DNA of 64,000 nt from Paramarasmius palmivorus (GCA_037176845.1 JAYKXP010000022.1:124001-188000); one strand, 5' to 3'. Positions 1 to 13,212 are shown, counted from the stretch's first letter. Numbers and translations are program-made. The notes: generated by a model from the sequence alone, not told the origin.

Positions 1-1237
1 GCACATATCTTCGTTGGAATACTAGCTGAATAGATCTCCTGTAAGTCATCCTAAAATCAATTTGAACGGTAATCATAATACAACATAGCTAATAATATTG
101 CTTAGGTTCGCCCTCGGTCCTATCTAGCCGTCCATGATCTCCATCTTGAATCTTGTCAGGATGCCAGCAGGTTCGTAATGTGTACCACTGACGGGCTTAC
201 ACCTGCGCGATACACCCAGGAAGAACCATTTTGCAGGATCTCAACAGTCAGGTTCGTGTGGTACGTCATTTTGAGGAACCAGGGATGCACAACCTGAACT
301 ACAGTCGCGATACTGGAGGATACGGTATCGGCGACCGATCTCCGCGTGGAGGTATTTGCCTGTCAACTCGAACAATGCATCACGATATTTTTGTTATTTG
401 AGCGGAAATGTCAAAAGGCTTCATGCGAGTTTGGGATATCACGGTCGAGAGTGGATGTAGACCAGGCGAGCCGAGGGTACTTGGATAAAGAGCTCCTCCT
501 CGGGGTATTTCTCTGCATCACCCGGCAGACACCAAGATTAGCAGAGTAGCGGGTGGGATCACTAAGGAACGGCAAGGATAATTCTGGTAGAAGTGTACGG
601 AGATGGACCGTTCTTTTCCTACGTATAATCTTGTTTGCAAGCGCTCCTCATCGCGATAACTCTCTCAAATCAGCTGTTAGCTTTCTGTTCGCGTCATGAA
701 GGCAAGTAATGACCTACCTAGTAACCTAGTGATCGCTCACACCTCAACGGTTCTGCCCTTTTCTACCCAGGTCGATATCGATTATGTAGTAATTTCTGAA
801 TGACTGACATCAATTTTTAGTAAAGGTTCCAATGCAAGATTACAACGAACAGGGAGCTACTTCCTGAGTCCATAGACTGGGGACTCTTTGTAGTCAAGGT
901 GGTGGACAAAAAAAATGACGCGGCAACGAGCGCCAAATTTTCTCTGACTCTTCCCACAACGAATCCGATGGCCTACATGCTTGCGATGGTTGCCATCTAA
1001 GCCGTTCGTATTGCATCTGAGCTCTATGGAGCTTAAAGTACACTGTAGCTTCGTTACTCCACCCTCGCTGCAAAGACACCTCGACAAATTCGTAACAAAG
1101 GAATAGTCTTCCTTGTCAATGACATTGACACTGGCCCCGAATAGTTCTTTGTTCTGGCTGACTCGAAAAGCAAACAATACAGGTACCGGTATAAATACAA
1201 TGAAAGCTCGACACATCATCAAGTTCTATCGCCCACC
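1..1237. other. Gene-poor left edge and 5' flank of SNF2 helicase 1
   Basis: No coding region can be supported here. A stretch near 41-107 starts GTAAGT and ends in CTTAG, so it could be an intron of a gene running in from the left, but the flanking frames carry early stops and no family is recognisable. The part next to 1237 is the presumed promoter and 5' UTR of the SNF2 gene. The antisense frame at 857-1222 shows no recognisable domain. Confidence 0.4.
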
Positions 1238-4202
1238 ATGAACTATTTGTACACCTCAGCCATGGGGTACTTCAACTAGTGAGTACGACTGGCTTTGCAA
1301 CAGCTTTTGAGAATCATATCCCTGCAGCTTTACCTCAACACCTGAAAACCAAAAGCCTAATTCTGTCGCCCAAATACCGCCTGGTGGATATCCTGCTCGA
1401 ACCGGTCGCCCGTCCGAAGCGGGTTCAGTAGAGCCTGGCCAAAACTTGTTGAACTCAGAAGGCTCTGATCAATCTGAGGGACTTTTGGCTGCCGTCGAAG
1501 GCTTGAATATCTCACGCGGTGAGTTGATCTTTCAAAATATCGCAAAATACTCAAATTTATCAACCTTTTCAGATGTCGAGGATAACATAATTGGTCCCGA
1601 TAACAGAAATCTATGCGGGAAGCCTTATCAAGACTCGAGCTTTCATGGAAGTCACGATGCAGACCTGCCTAAAACCTCGCAAGCGGCAGAAAGCTACGTG
1701 GCGGGACTGTTGAATGGCTTCTCTGTCGACACATCCACATTCCCGGACCCAGACACACTTTTTCTCAGTGGCATATCGTTTGGTGGATATTGTCTTAAAC
1801 CCCATCAAGTGCAGGGAGTTCAGTGGATGATAGGCCAGGAAGCGAAAAACAACGGGGGAATTTTGGCTGATGAAGTTGGGTTCGTGTATCATAAATGTCT
1901 TTTCCGCTTCTTTCTAACCATCCCATAGACTCGGGAAAACACTTCAAATATACGCAACGATGGAAATGGACATGAGGAAAAACGACGGACAGATCACCAA
2001 GCCAACGCTGTGAATTCACATACTCAACCTCTATGTTAGCATTTGCACTGACGATCTGACCTGTAGTGTTGTTGGAAACAACGAGACATTGATAACGCAG
2101 TTGAGAGATGAAGCAGCAAAATTTTTGCCGATGCGAGAAGTCAGGATGTATCACGGTCCTAATCGAGGCTGCGGTAGAGTGCCCATGTCTTATGTCGTAT
2201 GAAGACTTACATCGTTCGGCAGCCCTTCGTGAACTCTTGCAGACCGACATCATATTTGTCACTTATGGCGTTCTGAGGACCGAACACGCCCTCTTCCAAG
2301 CATCCTCAGGTATCTACCATGACCTTCTATTACAAGGATAGGCGATGAGCTATGCACAGACAAATTTCACGTCGATGCTGCGGATCCAAGAAGTGCTGAG
2401 GTGTATAAGGACGCTCTGTTTCGTATGGAATATCGACGCATTGTTCTTGGTGAGCGGGCCTGCCTTATCTGCTGATAGTTCCGCTGAGGGAGCACCTGTT
2501 AGACGAGGCACACGAAATACGGAACCGTGAGACAAAGGGCTTTGCAGCGTGTTATGCCTTACGGGCACGGCTCCGCTGGTGCCTAACAGGAACCCCTCTG
2601 TGAGATATCCTTTTCTTGTTCTTCGCCCATAATCTAACTTGTGGTCCATAAATACAGGCAAAATACACCAGAAGACATCTATTCGTTGCTATCTTTCCTA
2701 CGTATCACAGAGGACTTCCCCGACTGGACCTCTTTCTACGCTGAGATAGAGTCATGCACGACAAAGGATGACTTTCTGTGCATTGAGGCTATCCAGCGCT
2801 TGCGGGTGAGCTCGTTCTCTGCCGTCTGCTCGCTTTATATGTCTGAGCGTTTTCCAGGCCACTCTGTCCAAGTGCTTACTTCGAAGGAAGCAAGATGATC
2901 GCATCAACGGCACACCTATTCTTGACCTACCGCCCTTTGAGATTGAGGAGAAGACTTATGCACTTCCGCAGGATGAGCAGCGCATTTACGACAGAATCCA
3001 AGATCATTTCAGTACACTCGTCTTACGTTTGGAACTAAACACTCACTTCCTTTTTGTTATGCTTCTTCGGATGAGACAAGGTCCGTTTCTGTCTTTGTCG
3101 CTTGTTACATTGCCTCAGCTTCATTACTTTGTAGCTGTCCTGAACCCGCAGCTCCTTCTGAAGAAGTACACTGTCGACGTTAAGGAACTCGTACGCAGTC
3201 GCGATGACGGTAACACTGAGACTTCTGACGATAAATCAAAACCCGAGAGGTGTGATGTCTGTGGGATGAAGTAAGTGGGAGACATTCCTAGCCCTAGTTT
3301 TTCTCTAATAGCCATTGGTACAGGCTCCAACCCAAGAAGTCTATCAGCATGACAGAAGCCGAGAAACAATTCCACGTTTCGAGTTGTCGCGAAATATTCG
3401 AACTTTTCAAGCCTACCGAGGATTACGAGTCTCAAAGGGTCAAGGCCGTCCTGGCGATACTATTACAAATGCCGCCATCAGAGAAGGCCATCATTTTCTC
3501 GTCGTTCACCTCTATGCTAGACATTCTTCAACGTTATATTGTTCGTGCTGGAAAAGACTTGCGAAATTTTCGATGTGTTCGATGTGAGTCCATTAGCCTT
3601 GGCTCGCCTCCGGTCTCATGCTGACCTAGTATGTATCTCAGTCGATGGTTCTATGGGACAAAAAGAGCGCCGCGAATCGCTCCGAGCAATTAGAGAGGAC
3701 CCCGAAGTGAAAGTACTGCTTATGTCGTTGCGGGCAGGTGGTGTCGGTAAGTGGGATTTATAAATCAGCATTAAATATCTAACCTATCCATGACATGTAG
3801 GGTTAAATCTGGCCCAGTGCAATCACGTCATACTTGTGGATTTGTGGTGGAACCCCGCAGTGGAGGTAAAAATCATCTTGTTAGGTGTCGGTGACGGCGT
3901 TGATTGATGGCTGGTCACAGAAACAAGCAATCGGCCGCGCGTATCGCATAGGTCAGACAAAGAAGGTCAAAATCTACAAAATGATTGCTGAGGATACTAT
4001 TGAAACTCGAATATTGGAGGTCAGTGTCTTCACCCGATTCTGGCTTACCGTGTCTGATATCGATTTGCAGCTTCAAAAACGCAAGAGTATGTTGGCTGAG
4101 GCTGTTCTGGGAACGCAGTTGGATGATGTTCGCATGCTGGCGCCCAAGGGAAAAAGAGAACAAGCAATCAAGTTGATCACTGGAAAAGACTGGAGCGTGT
4201 AG
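1238..4202 (+). CDS. SNF2-family (Rad5/Rad16/HLTF-like) DNA-dependent ATPase 1, about 15 introns
   Basis: Likely nuclear chromatin or DNA-repair translocase of about 720 residues. All junction phases agree from an ATG in good context (CCCACCATGA) at 1238 to the stop at 4200. SNF2 motifs appear in order: HQVQGVQWM and GILADEVG, with motif I completed across the intron at 1880-1928 (GLGKT); a TYGV strand; DEAH completed across the intron at 2450-2502; TGTPLQN across the intron near 2600-2658; then in the second lobe a DGSMG strand, AGGVGLNLA, WWNPAVE and the RAYRIGQ arginine-finger motif. Between the lobes, where Rad5-type proteins carry a RING, there is only a C-x2-C...H-x3-C knuckle (near 3255-3400). 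It is a paralog of the gene at 21352. The Walker A lysine and the DEAH box are present, so it looks active. Subfamily assignment is inference. Confidence 0.85.
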
Positions 4203-4701
4203 AATCCTGTACTTATCGGTTCACAGAGGTTTGCCAGCACAGCAGATGTATCACTATTACTCGTGTATTGCTATCAACAGCATCAAGCGCCCATCACAGT
4301 CCGCCGCTGGTGCACCATCTTTTCACATGCACGGTCATCTATCCATTCAACCATCATCGACACTGCTGGGTTCTTGTAGCACGCCTGAAACAACCCTTCA
4401 TATCGGGACGCTCTAGGTATTCAGTCGTTGCAAAGATCGCATTGCTGCCGGAGGCGCGAAACGTCTCTTCGGAGTGGACCCGACGGATAGACAGTGCTCA
4501 AGCCGACGCTCGTGTTGAGGCTGACGTGATTATGCCACCATGTAAAGTTCTTGTGTCAAGACCTACGCTGACGCGTCGTTTGCACCCAGTACAACAAAGC
4601 CGAAACAACGCGTACTATCCTAGTACCATCACTGGCCGAGCACAAGCCATATAAATACGTTTTCGAGGATAACTGTAAGTAACATTCACTTTTTATACGC
4701 C
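4203..4701. other. Intergenic, no gene seen
   Basis: This holds the presumed 3' UTR of the SNF2 gene and the promoter of the dehydrogenase. An open frame at 4268-4654 has no domain and no paralog support. Nothing else is recognisable. Confidence 0.4.
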
Positions 4702-5674
4702 ATGGTCTCAGACTCAAAGCAATTCAACCCAGAAACGGACATTGCAAGCCTTTCTGGCAAAGTGTTCTTCATTACAGGAGGTATGCTTGTTATCCTGGCC
4801 GACAAATGTCTTCAAACATCTTACATTCTGTCCTCCAGGAACTGCAGGCATCGGGAAATCGTCCATTCTACAGCTATCCAAACACCAGCCGGCGCATATA
4901 TATTTCAGCGGTCGCGACTCTCGGAAGGCCCAAGCCGTCATTGAAGAGGTCAAATCCCAAGTCCCTGATGCACCAATCACCTTCATTGAATGTGACCTTG
5001 CGTCGCTACAATCCGTGAAGAAGGCAGCGGACGAATTTGTTTCCCTATCGACGCGCCTTGATGTTCTAATGTGCAATGCCGGAGTCATGGCGTTGCCACC
5101 AGGACTCACCAAAGATGGATACGAGATTCAATTTGGGACGAACCATCTCGGACACGCACTTCTCATCAAATCGCTTCTTCCGACTCTCATCCGAACCGCT
5201 GAGCAACCCAACTCAGACGTTCGCGTTGTCATACTCTCTTCTCAAGCATACCTAACTCATCCGACGGGTGGTATCATCTTCAAGGATCTCCACACGCCCC
5301 AGGACATGGCCATATTCGGTGCCATGACACGTTATAGTCAAAGCAAACTGGCCAACCTCCTTTACGCTGCCGAGCTAGCACGCAGATACCCCAATATCAC
5401 ATCCGTCTCCATCCATCCCGGTATCGTCAAAACTGAGCTCATGCATGGTGCAAGTTCTGCGATGCAAAAGCTCTCGGCCGTGTGGAGAATGGTCTCTCCG
5501 GAACAAGGGGCACATAATCAAGTATGGGCTTCTACTTGTGAAAAGAGCAAGCTCGTCAATGGTGCCTACTATGAGCCGGTTGGAAAGTTGACGGAGAAAT
5601 GTCGAGAAGGGAAAAGTTCACAGTTGGCAGAGCGGCTGTGGGATTGGACTGAAGCTGAACTGAAGGTCTACTAA
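4702..5674 (+). CDS. Short-chain dehydrogenase/reductase (WWOX/retinol dehydrogenase-like)
   Basis: NAD(P)-dependent oxidoreductase of the classical SDR family; the substrate cannot be told. Two exons, 4702-4780 and 4839-5674, give 304 residues. The intron splits the cofactor motif, which becomes TGGTAGIGK after splicing. Further SDR landmarks are the NAG strand motif (CNAGVMA), the NxxH stretch (GTNHLGHALL), a catalytic Ser on the strand ending VILSSQAY, and YxxxK (YSQSK) followed by a typical helix. The C-terminal part (SIHPGIVKTEL) is the usual PG motif. The length is normal for the family and the gene looks intact. It stands alone, with no pathway context. Confidence 0.92.
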
Positions 5675-6097
5675 GGCCAGCCTACCATCTATTATGGTCA
5701 CGGTGTCCGTATGATTGGCTATATAGAGTGTATCTATTGGCGTAAATGACATACAGCGTCTCTACAGTTTTTTACAGGGCCAAATCGTTTGTACAGACGT
5801 TCGTGTATACATCTATAGATACACTCTATTGCTTTTTTATGGTATTTATCGTTCCAATAAATACGACTAGCTAAATGTGTATAGCAGAGGATTAGGCTAA
5901 AAGACAAAAAAAGAAGGGTTGACGCGGGGTAGACGCTGGTTGACCTCTATAAGCCTCCACCTTCTCGTTTCTACAGACGATCCTCTCGTGAGCTGCATGC
6001 ATGGATCGAAACACAAGTCGCTCTCATTCTGATAGAGCTCACTAGATCCACCTCGATGAGACTATCGGCGTGTACAAGACTGTCGTTTTGAAGGTCA
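5675..6097. other. Intergenic, no gene seen
   Basis: AT-rich flank with the presumed terminator region of the dehydrogenase (AATAAATA near 5857) and the upstream region of P1. No coding signal was seen. Confidence 0.4.
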
Positions 6098-7196
6098 TTG
6101 TGCCCATGTCGAACATCCTGCTTGGAATCCACTATCCAGATACGCGGCAAACACAGTAAACAGAATTCCACCCACATCATCAGCACCCTCTCACCCAGCC
6201 AGCTTCTCCCCACCGATTTTTGCGATCTTTCAGGCGGCTTGACGAGTGCGACCTTGTGTCTCAAGAAAGGAAGAAAGCCAGAGACTGGTGATAGCTCTGG
6301 GTCAGAGCAGGTTGGAAAGAGAGAGATAGGGGGAGGAGAAAGGGTTGAGAAAGTCATTCAGGACAGAACCTTGTTCACCATCACATATGCCCCCAACACC
6401 ACGCCAATGGAGGACTATCAGGTTCGAATTCCGATTTGCTTTCCGCCAACCGCGCAAGGCTTCCTCTATTACCATCAGCCTGGGCCTCATGCACCTCTTG
6501 CCGCTAGTCGCCTTAAATTTCGTGTTTGTGATAGCCTCCGTAGCTTTCACGACGGACAGGACTTGCGACGTCCCAGTGGCTCAATTTGGGGTGTTTCGAT
6601 GTGGACGATGCTCAGAATGGGTGTAGCTGATGCATTGGTAGAACAGGGCATGATTGATGGGCGACGGCTCGACAAGTTTCGAGCTTTGGCGATTGCGATG
6701 CACGATTATCTTGTACCGCAACCCACGACAATTAGCATTTGCTACACATTGGGACAACCTTTCCGGTTAACGGTGCGGCATACGGGTTCCTATGAGGCTA
6801 GGATATGCGTTGCTGGGGAAGATTCGTTGGCTTTCCTACGTTTGACTTCAGTCGAGAGATTGAGCACGGCTATGAGGCGGTATGCTCCCGTCAGAGGTAC
6901 AGGACACCGCGGTGGTGAGTGAGCATTCATCTTGTCGAGCGTGCGTAATGGCTTATGTTCTGCAATACATAGATAACGTCGAGATGATGGTTTGCCTCGA
7001 CCATAAGCCTACGGACACCCTGAGGCCTCTTTTCTTGCGGCTTGCGGAGGAATTGCCTCGTCCATATGAGGGGTTCATTCGAAAAGGGATGGTGTTGCCA
7101 TACGTGGCTATTCCTCCGAGGTCGAAACGCGGCAGGATACACACTATAGAGGATGCTTTGACTATTTTGCTCAAACAGCACCAGGATGGTGTGTGA
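6098..7196 (+). CDS. Unknown protein P1, paralog of P2
   Basis: Two exons (to 6914, and 6973-7196) with the intron in phase 1, at exactly the same place as in P2 at 10159. The conserved core begins around GFLYYHQPGPHAPLA and runs through RVCDS, SMWTMLRMGVADALVEQGMID and LGQPFRLTVRHTGSYEA to FIRKGMVLP in exon 2. I recognise no named domain. The N-terminal 100 residues differ from P2 and are low in similarity, so the true start may be 6098, the in-frame ATG at 6407, or an unseen upstream exon. It is probably a lineage-specific fungal family; function unknown. Confidence 0.65.
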
Positions 7197-8641
7197 ACAC
7201 GCATTCGTCTTGTTTATAGGTATGCCTTTTCATGGGTACCGCCTGTGATACTTTGCACTAAGTTATCGTACCCAAGGCTAGGGACGCTATCTGTTGGCAC
7301 CTGCCACCCCAACACTAAACGACATCGGCCAAGATCGAATGACACGGCCTAGTATACCCCGTAGCCCGCGATTTGGGACCTGAAGCCTAGGCCTGAAGTT
7401 GCCACACCATCCCGTCTTCTATGTATATGCTCAGACTTGGACAAAGAAGTTTGTCACAAGTTTGTCATATCATGTTCGGTCACTTTGGTTCCTCCGCTCA
7501 ACCAGGACGTTTCGCAGACGATGATTCTTTGCCCCGGATTCCTCGTCTCCGCTAAGAAGTAGGAATCCGAACTGCGCAGCTGCAGTACCATATGTATGAA
7601 CAGGTTCCTGACGGAACCTGCGCTGCCGGCAGCTGCCGGGCGATAACAATCCATGTCAAACACGCATTGCACAGGGCCAGTGAACGTTGAACCTGACTGG
7701 TTCCATAATGTCCCATGTTATGACCCTTCGTACATTATCCCACTTCCTAATTTTTACTGTGCTGGCGTCGAAAGCAATTGTCTTACAAGAACTTGAGAAA
7801 GTTGAGCCTGGATAGGCTTGGATAGACGTCTTGTACTAGCCTACCGCAACCACTACTAGCCTGTAACTTGCTCTTGAAGTATGGGTCTTTCTACGGATAG
7901 AAGCTGTAAGTCCAATGTACTTAAGTCACGGAAGCATTTTACAGCGACATCAGATCAAATTATGTACCCCCGCAACCAATGGAGAGCATGTGGAGCCGGA
8001 TATCATGTATCATGCCGGCTAAGTACAGTGGCTTAATGAATTGAACGCCAATAAGGGTATTCCGGGAACAGTTTTGGAAGTAAAAGTGCTTGAACACCTT
8101 CAAGGCAATGAGCGTATTCAAGGTAGGTATGAAGCTTGGTGCCTTCTGCTTTCAAAGAGTTTATTTTTCGAGTTTGAAATTATCAAGAACTTCAAATTTC
8201 CGAGTCGTACCTCCGGGTGAATTGACGTCAGTTCTCCGCTATCTCTCCACACAACCGGCTAGCCGCTAAGGCGAGCACCCTAAAATGCAGTATGGATTAT
8301 GGGTAAGGTGAGCCCTGGTGAGCCTGGTGAGGAAGAGGGAGAACATAGCGTTACAGCAGAAGATGGGTATCAGAGAGCTAGACTTGAATGGGATCAGGGA
8401 TGTCAACAAGCCATCTGATGGTTTTCGCTGTTTGAAAGGGCCAAGTGGAAGCTACATTGAGCGCTCATTCTATGTAAGTTCTTGATGGGGATTTCCAAGT
8501 GATAGAAATCTGGGATCCCTCGAACTCTGTTTCTTGAATTCCCACATATTCAACTTTTTTTTCTACTACCACATTCAACTGTTGGTAGTTTTTTTCCACC
8601 TTCCTTCCTTTCCTTCTACCACCACTACCTCACGATAGACA
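7197..8641. other. 1.4 kb gene-poor stretch
   Basis: Several short frames, none with a start context, splice-compatible neighbour or recognisable domain. The last 120 bases are pyrimidine-rich (CTTCCTT and TTCTACCACC runs), a common fungal promoter feature, and belong to the methyltransferase-like gene. Confidence 0.4.
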
Positions 8642-9915
8642 ATGCCTCCGGTCTGGTCTCGGCACCCAAAATATGCGCTCTTCGTGTTCGTCGTCCTTGC
8701 GACGACGTTCTACCTCCTTAACCCCCTCGCGGAACCAGGAATCATACGACCTCAAGACTTCCCTTATGACCCTAGTCTTCCTGGTCGTCTAGCAATGGCA
8801 GACAAGATCTACGACAAGCTTCTCGAAGATAGGAAAGGCTTGATTAAGAAGTTTGGCCCGAGCCCAGATGACGTGGCTATGTGAGCGCGCCTTTTACACG
8901 CGTTCTGGACATATTCTGACCTACCTTACTTGCTAGGTTCCCTCCTAACAAGGACCCATGGCCTGCATACACTGTCTGTGAGTTTTCGTCATCCGAACTT
9001 TGATAGACTATATCAAATGCTCATGTCCAAATTCGTCGAAAATAGGGGACTACTTCCCTGCAGCGTACAACTGCCCCCACGAAATCCAACGTCTCGGTGC
9101 TCTTGGTGACGGCGGTAAATGGGTCTGTGGTATTACTCGTGTTAGGGACAAAGAAGACTGCGTTGTCTACTCATTCGGTACGTTATGCCTTTTCTCATCA
9201 AGGATCGGTCTCAACCCACTTTGTCTTCAGGTATCAACTACGAATCTTCATTTGAAGCTGAGATTCTCACAAACACGCGTCACTGTGAAATCTGGGGCTA
9301 CGATTTCTCAGTCAACTCGTTCGGACCTGAAATCCCCAAGGTCAACCAGCACCGTGCTCACTTCCATTCCTACAAGCTTGCCGGTAGCGACCGTGAGGCC
9401 TATGGCAATGAGCCAGCACAGTACACACTTGCCACCTTAATGAAGCAAAACGGTAAGCTATTGAACGGCTCTGTGCATCCAATTGGGCAGATACTGAGCT
9501 ACACTTTCCCTACAGGCCACAAGCATATCGACATTCTCAAGGTCGATATCGAGTCTTGGGAATTCGAGACCCTCACTGCACTCGTTAAGCCATACATGGA
9601 CAAGGGCGAACCCCTACCGTTCGGTCAGCTCCAGCTCGAGATCCACGTCTGGCACAAGACGTTCCCCGAGTACCTCAAGTGGTGGGAGACTCTTGAAGCC
9701 GCTGGACTTCGACCATTCTGGACTGAGGTGAGTACAAGGCTACCGTTTCCTCAATTTTCTTCGTATACTCAACCTGTACGCCATAGCCTAACCTTGTCTA
9801 CCAAAACTACAACCGTGGCGGCTCCGCGGACCTCGCCGAGTACTCTTTCCTCAACATCAAAGGAGACAACATTTTCATCAAGGATCCTAAGCCTGGCAGA
9901 CATGATCACCACTAA
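8642..9915 (+). CDS. Membrane-anchored methyltransferase-like protein (METTL24/FkbM-type)
   Basis: About 320 residues from six exons; all five introns keep phase. The N-terminus is short and basic, followed by one hydrophobic segment (residues about 12-28, YALFVFVVLATTFYLL), which suggests a type II membrane protein in the secretory pathway. The rest matches the methyltransferase-22 family: LGALGDGGKWVCG, the SFGINYESSFEAE strand, WGYDFSVN, the acidic DILKVDIESWEFE strand that stands where the FkbM/METTL24 acidic loop is, and QLQLEIHVWH. Substrate unknown. Start choice: the ATG at 8642 follows a pyrimidine-rich leader and gives the TM anchor. Confidence 0.8.
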
Positions 9916-10158
9916 ACGGAAGGGGTTGCGGACAAGGACTGTTTAAAATACTCTTTTTGGATATATACGATACCCACTACTGGTACACTATCTACACTAA
10001 GTATAGATACAACGGATTTATCTGGACTCTATCATCTAAATGCTTGAAAGTGTGCATGCTTCCAGCTTGACCAGAGCGAGTTGTGTTTGGGTATATCTAC
10101 CGTCACTGAAACTTTGAAGTACTGACCTCGGGTCCGGGGTAACAGACCAAATGCCTTC

Positions 10159-11137
10159 ATGCTCAGCTTGCTACGCGCAAGGCAATCGACCTCGAACTTC
10201 CGAAATATTCCTCAGAACACCTCTAAATTTCTTCAAAAACGGACATATAAATTGATCCAGTCGCTCCGGCCTGAAGAAACAACCACAAATGACCTCGTCG
10301 ACCTATCAAACCTGACAAGCACCCGCCTTCACTTTTTCCGCGGTCGTCCTATAGGCCACCTCTTCCGATATACATACCATTGTTCTAAAACTGTACCCTT
10401 CCCATCATCAACCAAGGGTCTTCTTTATTACCACGAACCACAACCCAACGCGCCTCTGTCGACATGCAGACTCCAGTTCAGAATCTGCGATAGCCCCGAA
10501 AAATTTTCGTCCGGGAAAGATTTGCTGTTACCGAATGGTACGCCTTGGGTGGTATCAATGTGGAGGATGGTTTCTATTGGGTTGGCTGAGCAGTTGGTGG
10601 AGAAGGGGATGATTGACAAGGAACGTCTCGAGATATTCAAAAACTCGGCCGGTACCATCCAGCAACGTGTGCCTCATACGATAATCTATGCACTTGGACA
10701 GCCGTTTCGCTATGTAGTGCGACACACGCGGACTGATTGGGCTGATATTGCCTTTGCTGGAGAAAGCGGGAAATTGGTTCACCTCCGGGCATCTCACAGT
10801 GTCAAATTGCGAGAACTGCTGGATTTGGAGGTGCCAGGTGCAGACAAGGACAAGGGTGAGTTGCGTCTCTCGTCGTGCTTTAGAGAACGGCATTGACCTG
10901 TTTTTAGATGACCTAGTTTTATCTGTGTATCTAGACCATGACCCAGAGAACAAACGTCAGCCCTTGGTGTTGCGGTTAGCAGAAGATGCCCGTGCACCAT
11001 ACAGCGAGTTTCTGCGGAAGGATATGATACTTCCTTGTCTCACCCTCTCCAAAAAGTCCAGCCATCGATTTGGTGATCACTATATCACAAGCAGGCTCGA
11101 CGATGTGCTCAAAATTCTCCTACCTACCAAAGCATGA
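10159..11137 (+). CDS. Unknown protein P2, paralog of P1
   Basis: Two exons, 10159-10855 and 10908-11137, about 308 residues. It shares the core of P1 (GLLYYHEPQPNAPLS, RICDS, VSMWRMV, EQLVEKGMID, LGQPFRYVVRHTRTDWADIAFAGE, FLRKDMILP) and the same phase-1 intron. No known domain or catalytic motif was recognised, and no signal peptide. The N-terminal 40 residues are basic and could be a mitochondrial presequence, but that is weak. P1 and P2 lie in the same orientation on either side of the methyltransferase-like gene, as from a local duplication. Confidence 0.7.
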
Positions 11138-11267
11138 CCAATACCTTCACCACGACGACGCAATGTCGTATTTCCTTGATTAATGACTATCTAAATTCCA
11201 AATATACGACAAAATTTTCGGAGGACAATAACGGGGTATACATTCGCCTCGGTATCAATGTCCAAGC

Positions 11268-13212
11268 TTAGAGGAACGTCCGAATCTCCTTCTCGGAAAT
11301 CCAACCCTGGGACACATCCTCCCCATCTATCTCGGCGTGAAACTCGAACCAAGACTCGAAAAAGCTAATACTAGCGGTATAGAAGGTATAGCCGACGCGG
11401 GGTGGCATTTCGGTGTCTAGCGGTAAATCTTGGGTGGTGTATTCTGGGATCATGGGAGGAGGAGTCGAAAGGCCTCGGGGTATCTTGAATAGTCGGGAAT
11501 ACACGCGCGAGGCGCCACCCTTGATCTGCAGAACAAGGAAATTAGACGTGTTCGGAAGAATCAGAGAGCGACGTACAGCGACGGTAATGTGTTTCTCCAT
11601 GTTGGGGAAGAAGGGTCCGATGGAGCTCCGAATGGGGTCGAAGAGGATAGTGTCCTGGTCGATCGCATAACCATCACCGCCGTTGTTCAAGACAATCTTC
11701 TCCGAGCCATCATGCTCGTCGATTTCGAACCAGAACTTGGATATCGAGGATTCGGGATCAACCAATGCTTCGAAATTGTATCGAATAGCACTCCCGCCAT
11801 AGACTACGAAACCCAAGAGGTCGTCACCAGGGAGCACTTTGGAGGATACGGCTTCGGCGGAACATCCTGACGAAGGACAAAAAGAACCTTGTCGGTCGGC
11901 CCAGAGGAGCGTCACGGTTCGACTGGGATTGTTCGTTGGGTTCAGAAGCTAGTAACTAGATATCAGAATACTGAACCCCTACTAGACGGAGAAGTTCATA
12001 CCCGAAGATCGGTCGTAAAAACGAGGCTATCTTTGTCCTTTGAGACGAACAGCCGAGCATTCCCCACCTTATTTTCGATGGGCAGTATAACGTCAGTCAA
12101 TGTAACTCCCCGGGGGACAGTTTCAACCATTCGTTCTATCAGTGAGGAGCACGTCTTGTTGAATGCTTCTCCCGCTGCTAGGCTGTGAAGGCGGACAGGG
12201 ATGAGCGTCGGACATAGTGATCAAGTGCTAGGCTCTACCTTTGCATGGTGGCGTTTCCGTCACTCCCAAAGATACGGAGGTCGGCTCGCATTGTCTCGTT
12301 GGGAGTGGTCACCAATGGATTCGGTGTACTTCCGTCGAGCCACCCAGTTACACTAGATCCCAGCCTAATTAGCCAATATCTTTTCCTGAGCATACGCAAC
12401 TTACACTGCGTGGTCAAATTGCAGTCCCCCGTGGAATAACTCAAAGTCGTTCTCCAACCCCATCGTTGGGAAGTCCTGCTTACTCACCCCACCGAGGGCG
12501 TGTCCACAGGCTACTAGTCCAATCATCTCGGGCTGGGAGAAACCTTGGAGTCTGAAAGACTCGATATGCGATTCTATATCCTGCTGTGGCTCTGGTACTC
12601 CGGGAACACCAGCGGTAGTAGCGTCTACTCGTCCAGCCCGGTAGGGAATGAAAGGACCACCGCAGGATGGGTAAGCGGTGACTGCCATCATCGCTATCAG
12701 GTCTGCCACTGAAGCCAATGTTTAAGAATCATCCATGGTGAACATGTGGGGAACTTACAGCTGGTGAATGGCGCCTGGAAGCCAGTGACGTCGCGCAGTG
12801 TTGCTTCCATACCACTTCCGATATTCTGTCACAATCAGCGTCAGCAGTACGGCGTCAAGATGAGACATACCTCTCCTCTATCAAGCTCGAAACGGATACT
12901 ACCGTCAAGCCCTCCTGTCCCATCCTCGATATTATGGGTCGACATGTCGTGGTATGCCTGCAGACCGTTCGTTAATTCACTATCCAAGTATTATGGCTTG
13001 AAACCTACCAGCCTAACCCATTGTGCAGGTACAGTTGTGCTATCCCGAACTGGACAGTTGATTGTCAAGGAGGTAACACCATTTTCGTACAGAAGTTCCT
13101 CTTGATGTGTTAGCTGCTGGGGGTACGGCCAGTGAAGGTCCATAGTCCCTGTTGCAGAAGCGAGATGCAGCGCACCCATGGTGGTAAGGAGCGAAAAGAG
13201 AGTCGTAGACAT
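11268..13212 (-). CDS. Secreted plant/fungal-type haem peroxidase (class II-like)
   Basis: Start MSTTLFSLL at 13212 with a hydrophobic signal-like segment ending in ALHLASATG. After the first intron the distal haem motif reads WVRLAYHDMSTHN, with the catalytic Arg and His of this superfamily, followed by DGTGGLDGSIRFELDR. The proximal histidine lies in LVACGHALGG. Splicing joins these to a second half (VTGWLDGSTPN, NPLVTTPNETMRADLRIFGSD) and then to a beta-rich C-terminal region of about 200 residues whose role I do not recognise. Roughly 490 residues, nine or so introns, no in-frame stop. It probably oxidises small phenolic or other substrates with peroxide. No manganese or tryptophan surface site was assigned. 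It lies just downstream of the giant haem-fusion gene on the same strand. Confidence 0.75.

Noticed and set aside
857..1222. Minus-strand 121-codon frame upstream of SNF2 helicase 1
   Set aside because: No domain, no splice partner, and it overlaps the expected promoter of the SNF2 gene.
2311..2360. Gap or pseudogene break in SNF2 helicase 1
   Set aside because: A normal 50-base intron with a CACAG acceptor joins both sides in phase and leads straight to the DEAH motif.
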